Source: Brugia malayi
Taxonomy: Eukaryota > Nematoda > Chromadorea > Rhabditida > Onchocercidae
Reading direction: 5' to 3'
DNA: 64,000 bases
Assembly: GCF_000002995.4 (NCBI RefSeq)
Contig: NW_025062479.1
Coordinates: 2,811,721-2,875,720 of the forward strand
Made by a program: the position numbers and the translations under genes. This document shows, in pieces, positions 23,410-33,828 of this stretch; the stretch's first letter is position 1; the number at the start of each line of letters is the position of its first letter. The notes under the pieces are model-generated. The model was not told the DNA's origin. It searched no databases and saw nothing but the letters and a program-made list of their open reading frames with translations.

Positions 23410-24600
23410 ACACCACGAGGTACTTCTGGTTCATTTAGTAATACTATCTCATTTTCATGTGGTACTCTTTTTTCTACTATTCTAGGTGATTTTAATTCTC
23501 TTTGAGTGCGTTCTCTAAGGCTTGTAAGATATTCTTCTTTCCACAACTTCCAAAAGATATCTAATGTGGTAAGAGTAGTAGCCCAATACTTGACTAACTT
23601 ATCTTTAGTCTTTATTGTATAAGGGGTATATTCATCTTGATCACTATCATAATTTATTGGTAGATCTAATGAAGCCATAGGTGATATAAAATCAATTGCA
23701 CGAATGATTCTGTAGTCGTCAAACCCTACATAAGTTAATGGATTCTCTTTCCTTTAGAAGTTTTCTTCCTATTGCTCTTCTTAATGCCCTTTTTGTGAGT
23801 CCTATAAGTCTTTCATATACACCACCACTCCATGGTGCTCTTGGTGTAGTATTTTTCCATACCATACCCTTTGTAGCCAAAAAATTAGCGTTTTCTTCCA
23901 TAATGGTTTTGAATACCAGTTGAAACTGGCTTGCATTATCGCTTAATATTAATTTTGGATATCCACGTCGAGATAAATCTTCTTAAAATATGTAAAAAAT
24001 TCTCGGCAGATAAATTCTCCGCCATTTCTAGATGCACCGCTCTGGTAGTGAAGCACGTAAAAAGTGCTATCCATCTTTTGACTAGACCAATATTAGATTT
24101 GACTGAAAGAGGACCCATATAATCTAGGCCGACTTGTTCGAAGGTTCTGGATCGTTTTACTCGTGTTTCTGGTAAACTTGGCATCGCTGGCAGTTTAAAC
24201 GGTTTAGCTTTCCAGCGAATGCAATAACAGCATAGGTTTATGATTCGTTTTACAGCAGCTCTTCCTTTCGGTATCCAATATTTTCGACTTAATTCAGATA
24301 ACGTATGTGCAATACCTGCGTGATATAATTCATTATGCTTGTGTAAAATAATAAGATCAGTAATATAATTATGGTCCGGTAAATATATGGGATATTTGCT
24401 TTTTGTCCGTTAATTCTGAATTTTCCAGTCGTTAATTTCAATAAATTATCACTTTCATCTAGGTATAGATTCCATTTTTCCTTTTCGTCCTCCGTTAGCA
24501 TTTGTGATTGGGCATGTTTGATCAGCATGGTCTCTGCTATATCGTAATCAACTTTAGTCATATATTTCTTTTTTACGGATAATGGTTCTAGCCACACTAA
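23391..24600 (-). pseudogene. Integrase (left arm)
   Basis: Reading leftward: the N-terminal zinc region near 24190-24340 (H..H..C..C pattern retained), the core first Asp in LDYMGP (24100s), second Asp in SDNASQF (~23945) and Glu in SGGVYERLIGL (~23820), then a C-terminal region at 23391-23678. A frameshift separates the first and second catalytic Asp segments (near 23935-24000), and others interrupt the C-terminal part. All three acidic residues are present but not in one frame. Confidence 0.7.
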
Positions 24601-24818
24601 TTTCTTTTTGCAGGTTTGTTTAATAAATCTAAAAGTCCAAACAGTTACTCGAATTGGTTTTGTCCAACTGCTGAAGCGACATTCGTCAATAAATTCAATT
24701 GTATCCCTTTTAAAGTTTGGGTTATCTTTGTCAAATTCAAAGCAATAGCTTCTGCAAATTCATCGTTTCCTGAATAGTGAAGTTTACACTTTGGCCATTC
24801 AGATTTCTTGAGTTCCAA

Positions 24819-25345
24819 TCATCGAGGTCCTTTCCACCATTGTTTACAATTTTGGAGTTTAAGTGGTGATACTCCTTTGGTGGCTATATCTGCTGGATTT
24901 TGATCACTTGGTATGTATTTTAATTCGAAGTTAGATTTCCGTATTTCTTCGATGCGATTTTGTACAAATCTGGGAAGCAGCTTTGTATAGTTCTGGATCC
25001 AGTAAAGAACACATTTTGAATCTGTCCACAAAGTAACTTCATTATTTTCAAGATTTAATTGTTTCAATACGAATTGAGCTGCTCTTACTCCAATTAGTAC
25101 AGATAATAATTCAAGTCTAGGAATTAACATACCTTTAATTGGAGCAATTCGAGATTTAGCATAAATTAAGAATGAATTCGAATATGTGTCTTGATATCTA
25201 TGATTGAGAATATAAATAGCTGCAGAATAGGCAACTTTCGAAGCGTCAGTAAATATGTGGAATTCTGTTAATTGTGAAGTTTCCATTATAAATCTTGGCA
25301 GCTCTGTTATATTTGTTGGCCATTTTTTGATGAGATTTATCCACT
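24819..25345 (-). pseudogene. RNase H domain (left arm)
   Basis: A 155-codon open frame has FHIFTDASKVAYSAAIYILN (first Asp), IAPIKGMLIPRLELL (PRLEL, catalytic Glu), LWTDSKCVLYWIQNY (second Asp) and the SDQNPADIATKGV segment (last Asp). The four acidic residues expected of RNase H1 are therefore visible. Upstream bases to about 25345 encode the RT-RNase H connector (QQWINLIKKWP). Immediately beyond, the sequence switches into gag on the opposite strand. Confidence 0.75.
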
Positions 25346-25354
25346 GTTGAGGTA

Positions 25355-26242
25355 AAATTTACTCCTTCACCAAATATTAATGTAAATCTTCCTCATTTAT
25401 CGCTCCCTACTTTCGATGGAGACCCTAGACAATGGCGACAATTTTGGAGCAGTTTTAACGCAGCAGTCCACACACAAGCGATTCCAGAAATACAAAAATT
25501 GAATTACTTGTACTCATGTCTTAAAGGAAAGGCTCTAGAAGCAATATCTGGATAATATCTGGATATGATATAGCTCCAGAGAATTATGAAGTCATCAGAA
25601 AACTGCTCAATGAAAAATATGGCGATCACTCAATAGTAGCAACATTACTATACAACGAACTCCAATCAATTAAACGAAATGAAAGAGAATGGATTGGAAC
25701 AATTGAAAATATAGAACGAGTACTACGCCAGTTAGAAGCTTTAGGAGAAAGCCTCGACCACTCAAATATCGAAATTTTGATCGAGAGCAAGTTGCCATTA
25801 TGGATATTAAATAAAATATATAAACATAAAAAGAAAGACATGTCTTGGTCAATTCTCAAACTAAGAAACTTTTTAACAAGTTTAGTCAATGTGAATGAAC
25901 AGATTAGAAACTGTCAACATTCACTCACTTAACTCAATATTAAATCTACAACTACCAAACTGCAACAAAAACAACGATACAATCCCGGAGGAACTTCAGC
26001 ATTGTCGACAATAAAAGATAATCGAAATACTTCGAAAACTACAACAACGAAAAGACGACCGTGTGTATTCTGCAATCAAGATCATTGGGACTGTGATTGC
26101 GTGATATGCTCGACTGAATCGTCTCAAGGTATTAAAGAAATGTACTATTTGTCTTAAACGAGAAATCAAAGAATTAAAATCAGGGCATATGTTGGTTCAA
26201 TCAAAAGTTGGTCCTATGATTGCTGGAAGTGGAGATATTAAG
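25355..26242 (+). pseudogene. Inverted gag / nucleocapsid segment (left arm)
   Basis: On the plus strand, starting near 25370, are VNLPHLSLPTFDGDPRQWRQ and AIPEIQKLNYLYSCLKGKAL, the DUF1759-type capsid region. Further frames follow and a nucleocapsid with CVFCNQDHWDCDC-type knuckle residues lies near 26060-26150. Stops and frameshifts interrupt it. Its orientation is opposite to the RNase H and integrase of the same arm. The protease that should follow is deleted: nucleocapsid runs directly into the VQSKVGPMIAGSG linker at the palindrome centre. Confidence 0.7.
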
Positions 26243-26602
26243 ATTTTACCCCCCCTCAATTATACCCAAATGTAGTTGATCCATAAGTATTTGATGATAT
26301 GAATGGAGATTTGAATTATGTTGTAGGCGATTGATCAAATTCTTCAATCGTCCCAGGCATAATCCATAATTATTGCTTAATTTTTGTCTGGAGTCTTTCC
26401 ATGGCCAACAAACCTGGTATCTTCCACCCTGCTTGATGATGGTCCGTTTGAAATGCTTTAAAGCTTGATCATCATAATCATCTTGAGGTGATTCTTGGAT
26501 ACCAATCGTCTCTAATTTCCAAAAATTTCCTAGCTCCGAGTTAATATTGGCGTTCGTAGAATATACTACTTCTTTAGGATATAATTCGTTCTTGCAAAGC
26601 TT
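26243..26602 (-). pseudogene. Palindrome spacer: RT N-terminal fragment
   Basis: The 360 unique bases between the arms encode on the minus strand part of the open frame 26246-26656 (NFWKLETIGIQES, GGRYQVCWPWKDS, NYGLCLGRLKNL). This matches 17450-17776 of element 1, the region just before the RT palm. The left edge is abrupt, after a G-run near 26250. This is the only single-copy internal part of element 2. Confidence 0.75.
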
Positions 26603-27490
26603 CTTAATATCTCCACTTCCAGCAATCATAGGACCAACTTTTGATTGAACCAACATATGCCCTGATTTTAATTCTTTGATTTCTCGTTTAAGACAAATAG
26701 TACATTTCTTTAATACCTTGAGACGATTCAGTCGAGCATATCACGCAATCACAGTCCCAATGATCTTGATTGCAGAATACACACGGTCGTCTTTTCGTTG
26801 TTGTAGTTTTCGAAGTATTTCGATTATCTTTTATTGTCGACAATGCTGAAGTTCCTCCGGGATTGTATCGTTGTTTTTGTTGCAGTTTGGTAGTTGTAGA
26901 TTTAATATTGAGTTAAGTGAGTGAATGTTGACAGTTTCTAATCTGTTCATTCACATTGACTAAACTTGTTAAAAAGTTTCTTAGTTTGAGAATTGACCAA
27001 GACATGTCTTTCTTTTTATGTTTATATATTTTATTTAATATCCATAATGGCAACTTGCTCTCGATCAAAATTTCGATATTTGAGTGGTCGAGGCTTTCTC
27101 CTAAAGCTTCTAACTGGCGTAGTACTCGTTCTATATTTTCAATTGTTCCAATCCATTCTCTTTCATTTCGTTTAATTGATTGGAGTTCGTTGTATAGTAA
27201 TGTTGCTACTATTGAGTGATCGCCATATTTTTCATTGAGCAGTTTTCTGATGACTTCATAATTCTCTGGAGCTATATCATATCCAGATATTATCCAGATA
27301 TTGCTTCTAGAGCCTTTCCTTTAAGACATGAGTACAAGTAATTCAATTTTTGTATTTCTGGAATCGCTTGTGTGTGGACTGCTGCGTTAAAACTGCTCCA
27401 AAATTGTCGCCATTGTCTAGGGTCTCCATCGAAAGTAGGGAGCGATAAATGAGGAAGATTTACATTAATATTTGGTGAAGGAGTAAATTT
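26603..27490 (-). pseudogene. Nucleocapsid / gag segment (right arm)
   Basis: This is the reverse-complement partner of 25355-26242. In the minus orientation it is collinear with the RT fragment in the spacer (gag, nucleocapsid, then RT), so this side of the junction preserves the ancestral order apart from the missing protease. Confidence 0.7.
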
Positions 27491-27499
27491 TACCTCAAC

Positions 27500-28026
27500 A
27501 GTGGATAAATCTCATCAAAAAATGGCCAACAAATATAACAGAGCTGCCAAGATTTATAATGGAAACTTCACAATTAACAGAATTCCACATATTTACTGAC
27601 GCTTCGAAAGTTGCCTATTCTGCAGCTATTTATATTCTCAATCATAGATATCAAGACACATATTCGAATTCATTCTTAATTTATGCTAAATCTCGAATTG
27701 CTCCAATTAAAGGTATGTTAATTCCTAGACTTGAATTATTATCTGTACTAATTGGAGTAAGAGCAGCTCAATTCGTATTGAAACAATTAAATCTTGAAAA
27801 TAATGAAGTTACTTTGTGGACAGATTCAAAATGTGTTCTTTACTGGATCCAGAACTATACAAAGCTGCTTCCCAGATTTGTACAAAATCGCATCGAAGAA
27901 ATACGGAAATCTAACTTCGAATTAAAATACATACCAAGTGATCAAAATCCAGCAGATATAGCCACCAAAGGAGTATCACCACTTAAACTCCAAAATTGTA
28001 AACAATGGTGGAAAGGACCTCGATGA
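27500..28026 (+). pseudogene. RNase H domain (right arm)
   Basis: Identical at protein level to the left-arm domain (155-codon frame 27559-28026), including all acidic motif residues. The connector PQQWINLIKKWP begins near 27492, right at the inverted junction with gag. Confidence 0.75.
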
Positions 28027-28247
28027 TTGGAACTCAAGAAATCTGAATGGCCAAAGTGTAAACTTCACTATTCAGGAAACGATGAATTTGCAGAAGCTAT
28101 TGCTTTGAATTTGACAAAGATAACCCAAACTTTAAAAGGGATACAATTGAATTTATTGACGAATGTCGCTTCAGCAGTTGGACAAAACCAATTCGAGTAA
28201 CTGTTTGGACTTTTAGATTTATTAAACAAACCTGCAAAAAGAAATTA

Positions 28248-29454
28248 GTGTGGCTAGAACCATTATCCGTAAAAAAGAAATATATGACTAAAGTTGATTA
28301 CGATATAGCAGAGACCATGCTGATCAAACATGCCCAATCACAAATGCTAACGGAGGACGAAAAGGAAAAATGGAATCTATACCTAGATGAAAGTGATAAT
28401 TTATTGAAATTAACGACTGGAAAATTCAGAATTAACGGACAAAAAGCAAATATCCCATATATTTACCGGACCATAATTATATTACTGATCTTATTATTTT
28501 ACACAAGCATAATGAATTATATCACGCAGGTATTGCACATACGTTATCTGAATTAAGTCGAAAATATTGGATACCGAAAGGAAGAGCTGCTGTAAAACGA
28601 ATCATAAACCTATGCTGTTATTGCATTCGCTGGAAAGCTAAACCGTTTAAACTGCCAGCGATGCCAAGTTTACCAGAAACACGAGTAAAACGATCCAGAA
28701 CCTTCGAACAAGTCGGCCTAGATTATATGGGTCCTCTTTCAGTCAAATCTAATATTGGTCTAGTCAAAAGATGGATAGCACTTTTTACGTGCTTCACTAC
28801 CAGAGCGGTGCATCTAGAAATGGCGGAGAATTTATCTGCCGAGAATTTTTTACATATTTTAAGAAGATTTATCTCGACGTGGATATCCAAAATTAATATT
28901 AAGCGATAATGCAAGCCAGTTTCAACTGGTATTCAAAACCATTATGGAAGAAAACGCTAATTTTTTGGCTACAAAGGGTATGGTATGGAAAAATACTACA
29001 CCAAGAGCACCATGGAGTGGTGGTGTATATGAAAGACTTATAGGACTCACAAAAAGGGCATTAAGAAGAGCAATAGGAAGAAAACTTCTAAAGGAAAGAG
29101 AATCCATTAACTTATGTAGGGTTTGACGACTACAGAATCATTCGTGCAATTGATTTTATATCACCTATGGCTTCATTAGATCTACCAATAAATTATGATA
29201 GTGATCAAGATGAATATACCCCTTATACAATAAAGACTAAAGATAAGTTAGTCAAGTATTGGGCTACTACTCTTACCACATTAGATATCTTTTGGAAGTT
29301 GTGGAAAGAAGAATATCTTACAAGCCTTAGAGAACGCACTCAAAGAGAATTAAAATCACCTAGAATAGTAGAAAAAAGAGTACCACATGAAAATGAGATA
29401 GTATTACTAAATGAACCAGAAGTACCTCGTGGTGTATGGAATTTGCAAGGATAA
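28248..29454 (+). pseudogene. Integrase (right arm)
   Basis: Mirror image of the left-arm integrase, with the same frameshifts: frame 28661-28909 has the first catalytic Asp; frame 28944-29126 has the Glu (GGVYERLIGL); the second Asp lies between them in another frame; frame 29167-29454 is the C-terminal region. The identical lesions in both arms show that they predate formation or homogenisation of the palindrome. Confidence 0.7.
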
Positions 29455-31273
29455 TAAAAATTAATCGAGGATGGGATGGAAAAATAAGGAGTGCAACAAT
29501 ACAATTACCGAATGGAAAACAATTCGATCGATCAATAAATATGCTTTATCCTATGGAAATAGATGCTACTGAAGATAAAGAAGAAAAGGTGGAAGATGAA
29601 CCGGAAGAACCCATTGCTCGACGAACCAGAAGTGCTAAAAAATCACAAACTACAGTCGATGCAAAAGACAAGTCTAATCTTTTGATAAAAACTTTATCAT
29701 TGATAACGATGATGTCGTTAATACCAAGACAGGTATTAGCTAACAACAGCTGTAATTGCATTACTGGAGTACCCTTTAATATTCCTGAAAAATGGAATTG
29801 TGAAGAAATTATTCACAAAAATGCTACATATCACAAAGTGAATGTGTACACACGCACCCATGTAAGAATACCAGCTATAAAATGTAGCAACATTACACGG
29901 ACTGTATGCACGAAAGCTTTTCTTAGAATATCACTATCGGTAGTATCAGACCATACGTCTACTACTTCCTCACAATTCTGCAGATATTTAAATGTTCGAA
30001 AACAAATGAACGGAATTGGACTAATTCAATCTTCTCCTAATCAATGGATAACGAATAAGGAAATACAATACTCCTACGGATGGTTAGGAGTTAACTTTCA
30101 GTCAACGTCAAACTTCATATTAACTCAAGGAGAAATTCTCCTCTACGATGGAAAAGGGTTAGTCTCTAACCTTGAAGATATAAAAGACTGTTCGACACAA
30201 AAGGGTGAATGCATAACGAATACTAGCATTATCATATGGAATAGCAATGATACGACCAATCATTGTTTATATCCATCGAAAGATCGGAAGATTCAAGGCT
30301 ACAAAGTATAACAACCACTTCATCATCGATGAGATACAAGCATCGCTTATAATTGATAAACCCCCCCCCCCTTATATTAAACACCAAAAATTGTAGATTC
30401 ACTTCTCCAATTTTAATGCAGGGCGACATAGTTATTGAACTAGACGTTGAAGATGACTCGAACTCTACTACAAAATTTAAACGAAGAGTAACAAATAAAC
30501 TATTGATGATGGAAAAGTCTCCGGATAGAAAGTACGATCTTGAAAACATAAAACTTCAATACCTTTCTGATTCACTAAGACAAGAATTCCTTCAACAACT
30601 CAAAGAAACACAGCAGAGAAGTTGCCGAAACAGAAATAACCTATTACTTTTGATCAAATGGCTATCAATCAGCAATCCTACCCTTGTCACGAAACTAATA
30701 CTTCAAAGAAACGATGTAATAGCTAAAAGAATTAAGGGAAATTTGATGGTAACTCCTTGTAAATGTGGACGACTAGCAATCAAAAATATCGAATTCAGAG
30801 GCAGTTTAATAAGCAATTTTGAAATTGAAAGAATTAACGTTGAATTAGAAATCTTAACTCAAACCCAAAAAACAATTAATTCAATACCACATCAGATGAA
30901 GGATGAACTCTTTTGGCAAGAAATCTCTGAAGAAGGAGAAGAAATTATCAAACAAATGGAAAGGGAATTCAGTGAAATTGTTCTACCGATAGAAGAAGAA
31001 TTTGAAAACCTGATAACACATTGAAAATTGATTTTTATCTGTATAATAATCGTGACATTATTAACTATTTTAGTTATTATTAAGTGGAAATTTAAATTAG
31101 TTCAATCTCTCCTTTGTAGTACTTCAAAACGAAATTCAAATCAAACTACCATCATTACTCTCCCTATAGAAGCACCACACACTCAATTTCTAACTAAAGA
31201 AGAAATCCCACCTATTAAACTCCATACATTTAACTATATACCTCAAAATCACTCTCTCAAAATTACCTCTTAA
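29436..31273 (+). pseudogene. Integrase tail and Env-like region (right arm)
   Basis: Partner of 21571-23409. The frame 29436-30311 carries the integrase tail, signal-like segment and N-terminal ectodomain. The frame 30353-31024 carries the C-terminal part, and 31028-31273 the anchor and tail after a stop. A C-run of 11 bases (30361-30371) has 12 in the other arm, the only arm difference I noticed. Breaks otherwise match the left arm. Confidence 0.55.
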
Positions 31274-31298
31274 AACAATTTCTCTCCCCCTTTGGGAG

Positions 31299-31500
31299 TG
31301 TCGCGAATTATAATTTCGCAGAAACTTCTAACTTATTTCATACTATCATAAATCATCTCTTCTTTTCGTTGTAAACAATTCCAATTCTTTACACATATAC
31401 TTTTTCTGTAAAATTGAAATTAGCTTTCATTTTAATCTTCTCGTTGTAAACCCTTTCAATTCTTTACACATATGATTTTTATCCTAGACACGCCCAATCC
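31299..31500 (+). repeat. Partial plus-oriented LTR of element 2
   Basis: It starts TGTCGCGAATTATAATTTCGC after the polypurine-type tract. It resembles the reverse complement of the left LTR but is clearly diverged. It contains a tandem duplication of a GTTGTAAAC...AATTCTTTACACATAT unit (about 31366-31408 and 31441-31478). It breaks off after CACGCCCAATCC and is joined to a minus-oriented LTR fragment. Confidence 0.7.
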
Positions 31501-31757
31501 GTAGTAGTCGACAACAATGACCATGAATAATTTTGTTTATTAGAATTAAATTTATGTAAGTGAAGATTGGGCGTGTCTAAGATAAAATCATGTGCGTTAA
31601 GAATTGGAAATGTTAACAATAAATTTTACTCAAAATCTCATGAGTAATAAATCATAAGAGGTTAGTTTATGATATTATGAAACTAAAAATGATTAATTTT
31701 TATTAAAATTCTTTATTATTTTAGATAGATGTTTTCGCATAATTATAATTCGCGACA
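31501..31757 (-). repeat. Partial minus-oriented LTR at the right end of element 2
   Basis: A direct repeat of 21285-21545 with about 5% differences, ending TTCGCGACA before the right accta. Together with 31299-31500 it makes a head-to-head LTR chimera. Confidence 0.8.
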
Positions 31758-32063
31758 ACCTAAACGCGCCCTAACACCACCGCTTTTCAACTAGTCGACC
31801 CCATGTAATATCCGTATCGAGAAATTACTCCCCTTATATCGCTGACAACCCCTCTTTGTTCTGGTTTAATATCCACATCGTTTCCTTTGTATGTCTATTG
31901 TCTCATTATGCTTTTCCCTTCTCTTAGTTGCTTGTTAGGATGACTCCTTTGTTAGCGACCTCCTTTGTTCCTTATTAACTACAAGATCCTATATACACTA
32001 TATACAATCCCCCTATTCATTCTTTAGTTACCGTAATAGTACCTTCGGCCTTTTTTGCCGACA
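31758..32063 (-). repeat. Element 1 right LTR, outer part (inverted)
   Basis: Reverse complement of 14820-15114. It contains the second accta (31758-31762) and ends GCCGACA at 32063. By eye there are about a dozen substitutions and a ~9-bp insertion relative to the left LTR, so it is more diverged than the inner part at 20649-21121. Confidence 0.85.
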
Positions 32064-33161
32064 ACATGGTATTTCAATCGTGAAAGGTTATAAATTTCTT
32101 CTTAAATAGCAAATGAAATTCTAGGTGCAATTATCTAATATATCTATTTACAATGTACAAATGGGTTTTATGCTTAGCTTTAAGTGATTACAGTACTATA
32201 TTTTGAATTCATCTTTTGCAAAAGCCTGCATGTGTTAACTATATTAACTTTTTTGTAGATAGGAAATAAGGCCCAACTATTCATTCTTAAATACATGCTT
32301 GATTTAAAAGATTTCGGCGATATGGAGATATTTATTAATTGTTCTCATTTATGGATTTTAGTAAAGTGAATAAAGCATTTCTCCCACTTGCTTTATTTAA
32401 TTATTTATTGATCAAAATAGTTGTTGAAGTTTCTCATTTATAACTTTTGAAATAAATTCATTCAATAAATATAAATTGAATTAACTAATAAATATATTGA
32501 TGCTAGAAATGCTCATCACAACACAGTCTTACATCAGTTATAAACAATGAGCTTGTATCAATGTATCATTGCAATGATTTGATTGACAATAAAACTGTCA
32601 TATACCATTTCCATTTTCTCTTTCACGACAACTGTACCTGATATCTCAAGTACAATCAAGAAAGCTGTTCTTTGTCAGGTTTCTTTCTGCCAATTCTATG
32701 ATGAAACGTTTGTGATAGCATATCAAATGATGCTACTTAAACATCGTTATACTTCCCTTATTAGGTTGTCGTAATTACATAAGCAATCAATAAAACTAAA
32801 GTAGTATAAAATCGATAAGTCGAATATTAGAACAAATAATTATTGTAATTTTGTAATATTACAACATTTATACATATTGTTCATTTTTAAAAACACTGAC
32901 AAAACGACTACATAATTAATAACTTTAAGTACTTTAGTTACGATAGAGCAGCTCATTCTACCTTAAGCATCGACTTCATTTTCCTGAATTTTATCAACTG
33001 CTATTCGAAAATCAAACTGCCACTCGAAATTATTTAATCAACTGTAATTCAAAATTATTTAATAGTATTATAATTTATTTAAAACTGACTGAACTTTGAG
33101 AGTTATAGTGATTGTATAGTTGGAGATCCCAACTATAGCATATATTGATTTGGAAATTTAA
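32064..33161. other. Intergenic, nothing recognised
   Basis: AT-rich sequence flanking element 1. The short frame at 32583-32774 shows no coding signature. Confidence 0.45.
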
Positions 33162-33329
33162 TTAATGGAAAGTGGTTAGAAGTCCGCTAGACTTCCTTCC
33201 TTTTGTTTTATGGAAAACAATTTGTCCTGGTTTCGTTCCAATTTCAATGTCAATGGGATTGAGGTTTTGCACTGCGCCCAGCTCGTTGTCATCAATATTC
33301 ATTAGACAAGAGATAGAAACATTACTGAT
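33162..33329 (-). CDS. Candidate small exon or micro-ORF
   Basis: On the minus strand an acceptor-like CTCTCAACAG ends at 33330. It is followed by an open frame with balanced composition that closes with TAA at 33162. The frame contains an ATG at 33302 that could start a 46-residue peptide (MNIDDNELGAVQNLNPIDIE, IEIGTKPGQIVFHKTKGRKS). It could be a terminal exon or a small trans-spliced gene divergent from CLPTM1, 0.5 kb away. There is no recognised family, and an upstream exon was not found. Confidence 0.35.
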   Translation of the reverse strand: MSNVSISCLMNIDDNELGAVQNLNPIDIEIGTKPGQIVFHKTKGRKSSGLLTTFH

Positions 33330-33810
33330 CTGTTGAGAGCGGATGGAAATATGATGGAATTTGTAATGTAATTTGCACAAAAGTCTTGTTCCCTCTCTCT
33401 CTGTCCTTCTCTCGCTTTCATTACTTAATACTGGGGAGCTCTTATTCTCTGCTATAATAGTGGCATGTTATTCTTTACACTTTTTCTCAATCCCTTGTAA
33501 GATACTTTCACATCAATGATATGATTTTTGCCCTTTCCTACCTTACATAACACCTTTTGTGATTTCTCATTTTAGAATTAAAGAGCATTCGTCCGATATT
33601 TAAACTTTATTGATCTCATCTTTGACTACCAAAAATGAAATTTAGTGAATCTTAGTTGCAAGAATTACGGAAGTATCGGGGAATAGTGGAATCGTGCAGT
33701 TCAGGCACAGATGGAAAATCATTGCAAGGTCAAGAATAGTGGAAAGATCCACACTATTTTCTTGAATAAATTTTTTCCATGTTCCACATTCCTTTGTGCA
33801 ATTCATTGTG

Positions 33811-33818
33811 TATTTCAG
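33811..33818 (+). promoter_or_regulatory. Probable trans-splice acceptor for CLPTM1
   Basis: TATTTCAG lies 10 bases before the CLPTM1 start codon with no upstream in-frame exon. This is the usual placement of a spliced-leader acceptor in nematodes. Confidence 0.5.
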
Positions 33819-33828
33819 GTTGTGCATT

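Larger units (their letters stand above)
21122..31757 (-). mobile_element. Palindromic BEL/Pao element 2 (10.6 kb)
   Basis: The element starts TGTCGCGAA, ends TTCGCGACA and is flanked by a 5-bp duplication, so it entered as one unit. Order along the plus strand: LTR (minus), env-like, integrase and RNase H (all minus), gag-nucleocapsid (plus), a 360-bp RT fragment (minus), nucleocapsid-gag (minus), RNase H, integrase and env-like (plus), a partial LTR (plus), then a partial LTR (minus). The arms 21546-26242 and 26603-31298 are reverse complements. Paired coordinates sum to 52845 (52844 beyond a homopolymer that has 12 versus 11 bases), and translated frames are identical. Protease and most of RT are missing from both strands. 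Confidence 0.9.
14820..32063 (+). mobile_element. BEL/Pao element 1, with inverted right LTR
   Basis: Coding order gag, aspartic protease, RT, RNase H, integrase, with BEL/Pao-type sequence in each, identifies the superfamily. The left LTR is forward (14820-15587). The right LTR is in reverse orientation: its U5 end (20649) abuts the internal region and its U3 end (32063) faces the flank. It is split by element 2. The internal region stops just after the integrase tail, so no env and no normal 3' LTR remain. No clean target-site duplication is visible: the five bases on the left are aatgg and on the right acatg. The element is non-functional because of many stops and frameshifts. Confidence 0.85.

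Noticed and set aside
21122..31757. Interpreting element 2 as two separate elements inserted tail to tail
   Set aside because: There is a single pair of target duplications at the outer ends and no LTR at the centre; the centre is coding sequence, so two independent insertions do not fit.
14815..32068. A target-site duplication around element 1
   Set aside because: The flanking pentamers are aatgg and acatg. They share atgg only when offset by two bases, which is not a convincing duplication.
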